7,856 nt of DNA from Candidatus Woesearchaeota archaeon (GCA_003695045.1 RFJB01000063.1:1-7856), one strand, 5' to 3'; positions 1 to 6,192 are shown, counted from the stretch's first letter. A program made the numbers and translations. The notes: generated by a model from the letters alone, not told the origin.

Positions 1-588
1 GAAGACATCGCCGTCCTCTTCATCCCACGCCTTCCACAATGCGAAATCCGAAACAGACGTCTTGTCGTATTCGTCCTGCTTCACTCTGGCTCCTGCTTTG
101 AGCTCGTCCTTCCTTATCTTGGAGAGTTTTCCATACTCCGGAAACTTGTCAATCCTGTAATACCACGAGCCGTCATCCCCCCTGTAGGCAATGCCTTTCT
201 TCTCAAGCTTTTTGACAAGGTCCACCATTTCCTGAATGGTTTCTGTTGCTCTCGGGTAAACAGCAGCCCTTTCAATATTCAAAGTATCAAGGTCTTCAAA
301 GAATGCTTTGATGTAACGGTCTGTGAATTCCTTTAACGACACGCCCTCCTTTCGGGAGTTTCTGATAGTTTTGTCATCAACATCCGTGAGGTTCATTACC
401 TGTTTGACTTCATAGCCGGAAAACTCAAGATATCTCCTCAGAAGGTCGGCACAGATGTAAGCTCGAAAGTTTCCGATGTGGGCAAAATCATAAACCGTAG
501 GTCCGCAGGTGTACATCCTTACCCTGCCCTTTTCAAGAGGCACGAACACATCCTTGCTTCTTGTGAGGGTATTCCAGATTTTCAGCAT
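1..588 (-). CDS. cysS: Cysteinyl-tRNA synthetase, N-terminal 196 residues (3' end beyond the left edge)
   Basis: This class I aminoacyl-tRNA synthetase charges tRNA-Cys with cysteine in the cytoplasm. I translated it from the ATG at 588-586; the frame stays open to base 1. Visible hallmarks are the TCGPTVYD stretch (residues 27-34), whose Cys28 corresponds to the first zinc ligand of the E. coli enzyme. The HIGH-type ATP signature reads HIGN (37-40), the usual CysRS form, and is followed by NLTDVDDKTI (66-75). The catalytic Rossmann fold continues to a WKAWDEEDGD stretch at the edge. The KMSKS loop, remaining zinc ligands and anticodon-binding domain lie outside the window. The start is supported by AGGTGA 5 nt upstream and by the family's usual N-terminus. 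It is the last visible gene of the nop5-flpA-SAM hydrolase series, 42 nt after the previous stop, and has its own TATA-like box. Identification is secure. Confidence 0.96.
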   Translation of the reverse strand, partial: MLKIWNTLTRSKDVFVPLEKGRVRMYTCGPTVYDFAHIGNFRAYICADLLRRYLEFSGYEVKQVMNLTDVDDKTIRNSRKEGVSLKEFTDRYIKAFFEDLDTLNIERAAVYPRATETIQEMVDLVKKLEKKGIAYRGDDGSWYYRIDKFPEYGKLSKIRKDELKAGARVKQDEYDKTSVSDFALWKAWDEEDGDVF

Positions 589-592
589 AATA

Positions 593-625
593 TCACCTGC
601 CCGACTTTTTTCATTAGTGTTTAAA
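593..625 (-). promoter_or_regulatory. cysS promoter (TATA box) and Shine-Dalgarno site
   Basis: A TTTAAA element at 620-625 sits 32-37 nt before the cysS ATG. An AGGTGA ribosome site lies at 593-598. A start of transcription about 25 nt after the box would give a leader of roughly 10 nt that still carries the ribosome site. So cysS may be transcribed alone as well as by read-through. This is inferred from spacing only. Confidence 0.5.
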
Positions 626-630
626 TGTTT

Positions 631-1389
631 TTACCTTAAGGCGAGCTTCATTCCAATGTTCGCTTTTAAGATTTGCGATGCCGGTGCCTGATTTGCCACA
701 ATCTCAAGCGTTCCGGCGGACCCTGTGAGGGCTCCAAGTTCATTTCTTTCAAGATCAGCAAAGGTCTTCACAAACTTCAGTTCAATCTCCCGCTGTTTAA
801 TCAGGAACTTTATCTTCTTCCTCTTTCCGGGAGGAAGAATGTTCGTTGTTACATTGCCAAAACTGTCAATATCAACTATCAGGCCGCTTTTCTTCTTTGG
901 CAGCACATCCAGCTTAATCATGCCCACATTCTTTTTTCCAACCCTGAGAATATTTCCGGTCCGGCTTATTATTGCAGCAGCCCTTGCGAATATGTCCCTT
1001 CCGTGAAAAGTGTTGCTTATCCTTCTCTTTCCGGTTTCCTTGTCAATCTTTTCACAATCCAGCGAAACGGACTCAATAATCCCGTCTTCTTTTGCGGCCG
1101 AAAAAAGAAGTCCGTTGTCAGGCCCGACAAAAAAATAATTCCTGCTCTTCACGGCAAGAGCTTTTCTTCCGGTTCCCACGCCCGGGTCGACCACTGCAAG
1201 GAAAATAGTGCCGGCCGGGAACTCCTTATAGGACTGAAGGAGGCGCCATGCTCCCGAAACCACGGAATGAAACGGAACGGAATGTGTTATGTCCACTATG
1301 CTTGCAGCGTCATTATTGCTCAGTATCACGCCCTTCATCTGCCCGACATAATGGCTGTCTCCAAAGTCGGTCAAAAGAGCAACAATCAT
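631..1389 (-). CDS. SAM hydrolase (S-adenosyl-L-methionine hydroxide adenosyltransferase, DUF62 family)
   Basis: Members of this family, such as Pyrococcus PH0463, hydrolyse S-adenosylmethionine to adenosine and methionine; relatives include the SAM-dependent chlorinase and fluorinase. The 252-aa length fits the family. Motifs seen in order are LLTDFG (5-10), DITH (33-36), VVDPGVGTGR (66-75), GPDNG (89-93), NTFHGRD (126-132), DSFGNVTTN (173-181) and GSAGTLEIVAN (223-233). The Asp-Arg-His triad that activates water in the hydrolases is present as D68, R75 and H129, so hydroxide rather than halide chemistry is expected. The ATG at 1389 is preceded by GGTGA (1394-1398) at 4 nt spacing. The gene begins 14 nt after the fibrillarin stop, so the two are very likely co-transcribed. 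Its role in archaea is not settled; lowering SAM or supplying adenosine near a SAM-using methylase is only a suggestion from context. Confidence 0.93.
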   Translation of the reverse strand: MIVALLTDFGDSHYVGQMKGVILSNNDAASIVDITHSVPFHSVVSGAWRLLQSYKEFPAGTIFLAVVDPGVGTGRKALAVKSRNYFFVGPDNGLLFSAAKEDGIIESVSLDCEKIDKETGKRRISNTFHGRDIFARAAAIISRTGNILRVGKKNVGMIKLDVLPKKKSGLIVDIDSFGNVTTNILPPGKRKKIKFLIKQREIELKFVKTFADLERNELGALTGSAGTLEIVANQAPASQILKANIGMKLALR

Positions 1390-1403
1390 AAGCTCACCTT
1401 CTC

Positions 1404-2120
1404 CTAATTTCTCTTCTTGCAGACAAACAGGCAGTGGTCCTTCTCAAACGGATCCAGGTAGCGGTAATCAACAACGACAAGCTCTCGCTCAAGAGTCCTT
1501 CTCACTTCATTGAATATTTCCTTCGGCTTTCTTGAAACATCTATTGAGCGCGCCTTGACAGCAAGCATCCCGAAATGCCCCGGTTTTAGGAAAGCCCTGC
1601 AGCTTCGGGTAAATATCTCTGTCTGGTTCTGTTGGGCTATATCCTGATATACAAAATCAACAAGCGGAACCCTTCTTCCGAGTTCCTCAAAGTCCTGCGC
1701 ATCTGCAAGAACAGGGGCAACATTCTTTCTTTCAGCAGAAACAAGGATAAGCTCCCTGACGACCTGCGGCGCTTTCTCAACAGCAAAAATCATACCGGTT
1801 CGTATTATGTCAGAGATAAAGGAAACAGTGTAGCCATGAGCAGCTCCGAGATACAGCACATTCATGCCTTCCCTGATGCCTATCTGGGAGATATCCTTCA
1901 TTATCGCAGCTGCAAGCTTCGACCTCTCCGGTTCCCACTCCCTGAATACCTTGCCGTTCATTCTTATGAGCGTCTCCTCGGGGAAACTCTCTTTTCCAGT
2001 CAGAGATTCGGTGAACAGGCGTTTGCCTTTCCCTCCCGCAAGAGAATAAATGTTGGGAAATTTCTTTCCAAGCATTTCCAATTTTGTATTGGTGCGCCTT
2101 CTTTGGTTCCTGCGTCTCAT
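1404..2120 (-). CDS. flpA: Fibrillarin-like rRNA/tRNA 2'-O-methyltransferase
   Basis: Archaeal fibrillarin is the catalytic subunit of C/D-box sRNPs. It transfers methyl from SAM to ribose 2'-OH groups of rRNA or tRNA, guided by sRNA with Nop5 and L7Ae. The Rossmann methyltransferase signature is visible: LYLGAAHGYTVS (89-100, SAM loop), AVEKA (113-117), ADAQD (139-143), DFVYQDIAQ (155-163), KARSID (189-194) and DPFEKDH (223-229). The 238-aa length is near normal. The first 15 residues are an unusually arginine-rich extension (7 Arg among residues 2-10). An internal Met16 could be a later start, but its upstream bases lack a ribosome site, whereas the ATG at 2120 follows GGAGG at 10 nt and overlaps the nop5 stop as ATGA. 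Translational coupling to nop5 matches the obligate complex. The SAM loop has His95 where most homologues carry a small residue. Confidence 0.96.
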   Translation of the reverse strand: MRRRNQRRRTNTKLEMLGKKFPNIYSLAGGKGKRLFTESLTGKESFPEETLIRMNGKVFREWEPERSKLAAAIMKDISQIGIREGMNVLYLGAAHGYTVSFISDIIRTGMIFAVEKAPQVVRELILVSAERKNVAPVLADAQDFEELGRRVPLVDFVYQDIAQQNQTEIFTRSCRAFLKPGHFGMLAVKARSIDVSRKPKEIFNEVRRTLERELVVVDYRYLDPFEKDHCLFVCKKRN

Positions 2121-3139
2121 CTTAACTTTTCCTCCAGCTCTTTCCTGAGCTGTTTTCCCCTGAAGCCGCCTTTGAAGTAGTCAATTCTTGCGGCAAGCGC
2201 AATCTTGTCGGCAAGCATTCTTGATGCTTTCCCCCTGTTCTTTCCTGCAGAGGCGATGAGAGGATGCTGAATTATAAGCCCGTGTTTCGGGCATCTCGCT
2301 CCGGTGGTCAAATGCCTGAACAATGCCTTCTCCGCTCCAAGAAGCTGAATTGTGGATGCAGGCATGCTGCACAACCTTTTCAGAGACCCTGCGTGAGACA
2401 GGAGTTTAGCCCCTATCAGAGCGCCGGCAACCTCCTTGAGATTCGGACAGCAGTTTTCCATAAGCGACTCAATCTCCTTCTCGATGCTGTCCCTTAATTC
2501 GTATAACTCCAGAATCTTCTGCGCACTTTTCTGAATGCTGCTCCACATTACCGGCCGGGCTCCGAAAGGTTTAATGCTTACATCAACGCTTTTCATCCTG
2601 CCAATCAATTCCCCGCTCAGCTCTTCAGGCCGCTTCTTTGAAACGAGTTCTGAGAGAACCCTGTTGTCCGGCACCATCCTCGCTTCCGGCAAAGACCAGT
2701 AAACCCACTCCCTCAGCCGCGATGAAAGGCGGTTGCACACCTTTGCGAGTTCTTCGTGCATCGCTACTGCCTGTATTACCATCTGGTCATCGACAGCAAA
2801 ATTTCTCATGCTCTCCAGAGTAAGGTAAAAGTTGATTCTTCTGAGAACTCCAAGGTGTTCAGCGTTTCCTGCTTCTTCAAGGGCTTTCTTAACAACAGCC
2901 AGATCAACGGCGTCCGCGTTTTCTTCCATGGCAAGGATTCTGCCGGCATCAAGAACTTTAATTCCCTCTTTCTTCAACTCCGACTCCTTCAATGCAATCC
3001 ATGAGAGCCAGTCGCTGCTTTCGGGGGACTTCCCGGCAGGCGGAGCGAGAACGCCTTCTATGTCAAAGGAAATCTCTCTGCCTTCATCTTTCCGAGTGAG
3101 CAGTAAAATGCCTGCGTAGTGCTTGACAGCGTATTTCAT
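2117..3139 (-). CDS. nop5: Nop5 (Nop56/58 family), C/D-box sRNP scaffold protein
   Basis: Nop5 is the scaffold of archaeal C/D-box RNPs: its N-terminal domain binds fibrillarin, its coiled coil dimerises, and its NOP domain binds the L7Ae-kink-turn RNA. The 340-aa protein shows a divergent N-terminal domain (about 1-115), a helical coiled-coil region (about 118-230), and a clear NOP domain. NOP landmarks are CPNL (231-234), AGALIGAKLLSHAGSL (238-253), PASTIQLLGAEKALFRHL (260-277) and CPKHGLIIQHPLI (283-295). A following NRGKASRMLADKIALAARIDYF stretch (301-322) is typical of archaeal orthologues. The long lysine/acidic tail found in some archaeal and eukaryotic members is reduced here to a short basic end. 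The gene opens the block and overlaps flpA by 4 nt, consistent with stoichiometric expression. The ATG at 3139 has only a weak AAGGT upstream, 10 nt away. Confidence 0.95.
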   Translation of the reverse strand: MKYAVKHYAGILLLTRKDEGREISFDIEGVLAPPAGKSPESSDWLSWIALKESELKKEGIKVLDAGRILAMEENADAVDLAVVKKALEEAGNAEHLGVLRRINFYLTLESMRNFAVDDQMVIQAVAMHEELAKVCNRLSSRLREWVYWSLPEARMVPDNRVLSELVSKKRPEELSGELIGRMKSVDVSIKPFGARPVMWSSIQKSAQKILELYELRDSIEKEIESLMENCCPNLKEVAGALIGAKLLSHAGSLKRLCSMPASTIQLLGAEKALFRHLTTGARCPKHGLIIQHPLIASAGKNRGKASRMLADKIALAARIDYFKGGFRGKQLRKELEEKLR

Positions 3140-3167
3140 GGCTTCTCAGACCTTCTGAAATAGCGGT

Positions 3168-3181
3168 AGTTATATAAATCT
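3168..3181. promoter_or_regulatory. Divergent TATA element between nop5 and the HExxH gene
   Basis: The only AT-rich element of the 61-nt spacer is TTATATAAAT (3170-3179), whose core TATATA is its own reverse complement. Read on the plus strand its centre is about 26 nt before the ATG at 3201, implying a leaderless or nearly leaderless mRNA. Read on the minus strand it is about 35 nt before the nop5 ATG, allowing a leader of about 10 nt. One box may therefore serve both directions. This is inferred from position and sequence. Confidence 0.6.
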
Positions 3182-3200
3182 ATGCCGCAACCGGAGTGCT

Positions 3201-3755
3201 ATGCGCTTTTCCAGATATTTAAATGATGTTTCTCGGTATACAAAAGCCCTGGAAGACATAGACGCTGCTGTCAGGTCTGCAGCAGGACTGGAATCAACCA
3301 ATGATTCCGACGTTAAAGATCCTGTCTCTCTCGAGATAGCGAGGCAACTGGGATTGATTCCCGATAGCAGTTCTTCTCAGGCGGCATACTATCCAGAAGA
3401 TTTCGGTCAGGGATTCTTTCTTGCCGCAGACGACACTGCCCAAAGCACGTATGCTGACAATTATCTGGGCAGGGTTTTATCGTCATATCTCGAACAGTGG
3501 GAATCAGAGCGTAACGATTTCACCAGGAGAGTGCCTTTCAAAATTGTCAGAAAACAGCCCAAAAACATTATGGGAGGCGTTCTCGGATATACAATTCTTA
3601 ATGAGGGATGGATAGTTCTTAGAGATGACCTTGAAGGCGACCTGAAACATCTTGTAGATGTTCATGAATCCATACACACCCCTGATGAATACGAAACAAG
3701 AGTCATCACGTCATGGATGCTCTCAGATGAAAAGCCAATGAGCATGCGCTACTGA
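3201..3755 (+). CDS. Unrecognised 184-aa protein with an HExxH (zincin-like) motif
   Basis: I do not recognise a named family. The protein has no signal peptide or membrane helix, so it is probably cytoplasmic. The N-terminal part is charged and helical (1-30), followed by a Ser/Asp-rich low-complexity stretch (about 31-62) and a middle region rich in Asp and aromatics (63-106). The C-terminal third looks like a small metalloprotease core. A likely strand, GYTILNEGWIVL (129-140), precedes a helix ending in HESIH (155-159), then TPDEYETR (160-167) and a second helix. HExxH after such a strand is the zincin arrangement; E163 or E165 could be a third metal ligand, although closer than in classical gluzincins. 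The ATG at 3201 is preceded by GGAGTG with unusually short spacing, and the TATA position suggests a leaderless message. cutA follows after one base, so they probably share a transcript. Protease activity is a guess; the motif is what is seen. Confidence 0.85.
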   Translation: MRFSRYLNDVSRYTKALEDIDAAVRSAAGLESTNDSDVKDPVSLEIARQLGLIPDSSSSQAAYYPEDFGQGFFLAADDTAQSTYADNYLGRVLSSYLEQWESERNDFTRRVPFKIVRKQPKNIMGGVLGYTILNEGWIVLRDDLEGDLKHLVDVHESIHTPDEYETRVITSWMLSDEKPMSMRY

Positions 3756-3756
3756 G

Positions 3757-4083
3757 GTGGTCGCGATAACAGACAAACTTGCAATAATATATGTTCCCTG
3801 CGCTTCTAACGAGGAGGCAAAGTCCATCGCCTCAAAGCTTGTCAGGGAAAAACTTGCTGCATGCGTCAACATCTACCAGACAACAAGCATGTACATCTGG
3901 AAAGGAGAAATGGAAGCACAGCCCGAGTCGGTAATGTTCGTCAAAACTTCAACCTCAAAAGTGCAGAGCGCAATAAAAAGAATAAAAGAACTGCACTCCT
4001 ATGATGTGCCAGCCATACTCAGCTGGGAAGTGCAAAGCCACAACAGGGACTACTCGGACTGGGCCGAGAATCAGCTCAAGTGA
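3757..4083 (+). CDS. cutA: CutA1 family divalent-cation tolerance protein
   Basis: CutA proteins are small, very stable trimers found in all domains. They bind divalent metals and were linked to copper tolerance in E. coli; their true role is unsettled. The family pattern is complete: IIYVPCASNEEAKSIA (10-25), KLVREKLAACVNI (27-39), SMYIWKGE (44-51), VMFVKTS (59-65) and LHSYDVPAILSWEV (79-92), with the conserved C-terminal aromatic region DYSDW (98-102). The length of 108 aa is usual. The start is uncertain. The first in-frame candidate is GTG at 3757, one base after the upstream TGA, but that GTG is itself part of a GAGGTG ribosome site (3754-3759). The in-frame codon at normal spacing from that site is ATA at 3766. 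The gene is almost certainly co-transcribed with the HExxH gene and ends flush against the converging stop codon at 4084. Confidence 0.93.
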   Translation: MVAITDKLAIIYVPCASNEEAKSIASKLVREKLAACVNIYQTTSMYIWKGEMEAQPESVMFVKTSTSKVQSAIKRIKELHSYDVPAILSWEVQSHNRDYSDWAENQLK

Positions 4084-4422
4084 TTACTTCTTCTTTGTTT
4101 TGCTCTTCCGTGCCTTCCCTGCTGCTTTCTTAACAACCTTTTTGACGGTCTTGATCCCTTTTTTGGCTCCTGATTTCGCAATCCTCTTTGTTTTTGACTC
4201 TGTCTTCTTGGCGAGTTTCTTTGCCTCTGCCTTTATTTTTGCCTCGAGTTTCTTCCTCTCTTTCTCGCCAAGCCGCGCCAGCTCCCTGCCGAACTTCTCA
4301 AGCTCCTCCTTCTTCAGAAGACCTTCCTTTTCCAGCTTTCTGAGCTCAGCCAGAATCTTCTTTTCTGTCATGCTCGCCAGCCCAAGTCCCAGAACAACAC
4401 CTTTCTTCAGATGTTTAAGCAT
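4084..4422 (-). CDS. Small phasin-like protein with a lysine-rich tail, paired with UbiB
   Basis: The 112-aa protein has three parts. Residues 1-20 form a short apolar segment (KKGVVLGLGLAS, 6-17) leading into MTEKK. Residues 20-67 are an amphipathic, Glu/Lys-rich helix with coiled-coil character. Residues 68-112 form a basic tail with 20 Lys and 2 Arg among 45 residues and a single acidic one, rich also in Ala, Ser and Thr like histone H1 or the PhaF tail. The N-terminal layout, a short LGLGLAS-type segment followed by a helix beginning at a Lys/Glu-rich turn, resembles phasin-like proteins that I recall next to ABC1/UbiB kinases. It starts 4 nt after the ubiB stop, and its GGAGGTGA ribosome site (4427-4434) is embedded in the last codons of ubiB, so translation is probably coupled. 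A lipid- or nucleic-acid-binding role is possible. The function is unknown. Confidence 0.78.
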   Translation of the reverse strand: MLKHLKKGVVLGLGLASMTEKKILAELRKLEKEGLLKKEELEKFGRELARLGEKERKKLEAKIKAEAKKLAKKTESKTKRIAKSGAKKGIKTVKKVVKKAAGKARKSKTKKK

Positions 4423-4426
4423 TCTC

Positions 4427-6103
4427 TCACCTCCACTGCTTCGTTGATTTTTCTATTTCTTTCTCTTCCTTCTTCTCCTCATGCATTGAGAAAGCCAGCA
4501 TCAATCCCAGAATTATGGCCATGACAAAACCGGCAAGAGGCAGTATGGGGATGCCTCCCAAACTTTGCTGGGGAATGTCTGCTACGAGGGCGCCGCCAAT
4601 CAGAAAAGAGCCCATCAGGATTCCTATGACCAACCTCTTTGAAGACCTGTCCATCTCTATCGTCAGAACTTCAAGGTCTTTGTGTATTTCGCGCATCGTT
4701 CTGTCACCCCTCTTTATGTTCCGCATAATCTCGCCTGTCTGCTGCGGAAACACATCCACGAACTGCTTCAGCTTTATGGCGGCATTCCGCGCGCTTTTAA
4801 TCACGGATTTCGGCTTTGCCCTTTTCTTTATCAGCTTGTGAACATACGGCTTGGCAGTTTTTACCAGATTAAAATGTGGGTCAATCTCGTCTCCTAAACC
4901 CTCAAGAGTCACAAGGGATTTTCCGAAAAGGACGAAATTGGAAGGAAGAACAAGCTGGTGCTTCCGGGCTATTGCCACAAGCCTGCTGAAAACTTCACCT
5001 ATCTTGATAACATGAAGTTCTGTTCCGTAATACTTCCCAAGGTACTCTCTCAGGTCCTGCTGAAGCTGCTTTTCATCAACGTCAGTGTCGTCGGCGATGC
5101 CAAGCTTTATCATCGCCTGCGTCATTGATGCAAGGTCGCGCTCAATCATTGCTATGAAAAGCTCTGTTATGTTCTCCTGAAGGTCTTCGTCAAGAAAACC
5201 CACTATGCCGAAGTCAAGAAGGGCTATCTTTCCTTCGGGCGTTAGAAATATGTTGCCCGGATGCGGATCCGCATGAAAAACGCCCTCTTCGAATATCTGC
5301 CTGAACACGACTTCTGCCACCTTCTGCATGAGGGCAGCCCGCGCCTTCTGGCTTTTTGGTATTGCGAGGTCAATGCGCTTCCCTATTATCTCCTGAAGGG
5401 TCAGGACCCTGCCGGTTGTATAGCGCCAGAAAACTTCAGGAACAATAACGTCGCTGCTTTTCCTGAAAATATCCCTGAACCTGGAAGCGTTTCTTGCTTC
5501 GTTAACATAATCGAGTTCGTTTCTCGTGTACCTCTTGAACTCCTCAACAATCTGCACAGGCCTGATTATTCTGGGGTCAGTGTGTGATTCCCATTCTTTT
5601 GCGACAAATTCCAGAATTTCAATGTCTGTCCTGAACCTCTCTTCAGCGTCAGGCCTCTGGACCTTTACAACAACCTTCTCGCCTGTTCTGAGAACCGCCC
5701 TGTGGACCTGGCCTATGGAAGCCGCTGCGATGGGCTTCCTGTCAAAGCTCTTGAAAAGGTCTTCAAGCGGCTTGTTAAGCTCGTGCTCTATAATCCGCCT
5801 GGCAACACTGAATGTGAAGGGAGGAACCTTATCCTGAAGTTTTCTGAATTCTTCGCAATACTCTTCAGAAATGAGGTCAGGTCTTAAGCTCAGGAGCTGG
5901 CCCAGTTTTATGAATGCTCCTCCGAGCTTCTCAAACGCTTCCCTGTAGGCAACCGCCTTGTTTTTCTTATCCGCTCTTTTTCTGCCCTTGAAAAGCGACG
6001 CCAGTCGGGAACCGGAGTAAAAACTTTTTCCCTCAAGAAATGCAAAGGTCCTGACTATCTCTTCAAATCGCTTAACATCCTTTATCCTTTCAGATATCTC
6101 CAT
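4427..6103 (-). CDS. ABC1/AarF/UbiB family atypical protein kinase-like ATPase, membrane-anchored
   Basis: The family (bacterial UbiB, yeast Coq8, archaeal relatives) has a protein-kinase-like fold and ATPase activity tied to isoprenoid-lipid or quinone metabolism. All signature elements are visible in 558 aa: KLGQ (66-69, the KxGQ motif), the Ala-rich nucleotide loop AAASIGQVHRA (126-136) that replaces the glycine loop, VVVKVQRP with Lys147, ELDYVNEA (196-203), HADPHPGN (277-284, catalytic loop) and LDFG (296-299). Two hydrophobic helices near the C-terminus (about 491-509 and 521-539) anchor it in the membrane; a charged Glu/Lys tail follows. The ATG at 6103 has no ribosome site, and a TATA box lies 28 nt upstream, so the message is probably leaderless. 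It is followed at once by the phasin-like gene. Whether the host makes quinones is not visible here, so a role in membrane isoprenoid lipids is equally possible. Confidence 0.95.
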   Translation of the reverse strand: MEISERIKDVKRFEEIVRTFAFLEGKSFYSGSRLASLFKGRKRADKKNKAVAYREAFEKLGGAFIKLGQLLSLRPDLISEEYCEEFRKLQDKVPPFTFSVARRIIEHELNKPLEDLFKSFDRKPIAAASIGQVHRAVLRTGEKVVVKVQRPDAEERFRTDIEILEFVAKEWESHTDPRIIRPVQIVEEFKRYTRNELDYVNEARNASRFRDIFRKSSDVIVPEVFWRYTTGRVLTLQEIIGKRIDLAIPKSQKARAALMQKVAEVVFRQIFEEGVFHADPHPGNIFLTPEGKIALLDFGIVGFLDEDLQENITELFIAMIERDLASMTQAMIKLGIADDTDVDEKQLQQDLREYLGKYYGTELHVIKIGEVFSRLVAIARKHQLVLPSNFVLFGKSLVTLEGLGDEIDPHFNLVKTAKPYVHKLIKKRAKPKSVIKSARNAAIKLKQFVDVFPQQTGEIMRNIKRGDRTMREIHKDLEVLTIEMDRSSKRLVIGILMGSFLIGGALVADIPQQSLGGIPILPLAGFVMAIILGLMLAFSMHEEKKEEKEIEKSTKQWR

Positions 6104-6125
6104 GCATCAGAATTCTATCTTACCT

Positions 6126-6137
6126 ATATTTAAATAT
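6126..6137 (-). promoter_or_regulatory. TATA box of the ubiB promoter
   Basis: ATATTTAAATAT is a perfect 12-nt palindrome centred about 28 nt before the ubiB ATG. The usual archaeal distance from TATA centre to transcription start would put the start at or within a few bases of the ATG. No Shine-Dalgarno sequence lies upstream of the ATG, which agrees with a leaderless message. Confidence 0.6.
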
Positions 6138-6171
6138 CTTGCATTGCTCTCCAGTGATTAAACACCCGCAC

Positions 6172-6180
6172 AAAAATATT
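6172..6180 (-). terminator. Possible oligo-T terminator after pyrH
   Basis: Read on the minus strand this is AATATTTTT, 13-21 nt beyond the pyrH stop codon. Archaeal intrinsic termination relies mainly on T tracts without a hairpin, and ubiB downstream has its own promoter. The tract is short, so the call is weak. Confidence 0.3.
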
Positions 6181-6192
6181 GAACGCTTGACA

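Noticed and set aside
673..1407. A long open frame (244 codons) on the plus strand opposite the SAM hydrolase
   Set aside because: Its translation shows no family motifs and is rich in Cys, Ser and His as expected for an antisense shadow. The minus-strand frame carries every conserved DUF62 motif.
1632..2180. An open frame of 182 codons on the plus strand opposite flpA
   Set aside because: It lies antisense to fibrillarin, has no recognisable domain and no ribosome site or promoter that I can see.
4053..4068. A short hairpin (CTCGG, 6-nt loop, CCGAG) near the end of cutA, considered as a terminator
   Set aside because: The stem is only 5 bp, it lies inside coding sequence and no T run follows on either strand.
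4001..4447. A plus-strand frame encoding a Phe/Ser-rich, apparently hydrophobic protein
   Set aside because: It is the reverse complement of Lys/Glu codons of the small lysine-rich gene, which gives Phe/Leu/Ser-rich shadows. The minus-strand gene has a strong ribosome site and coupling to ubiB.
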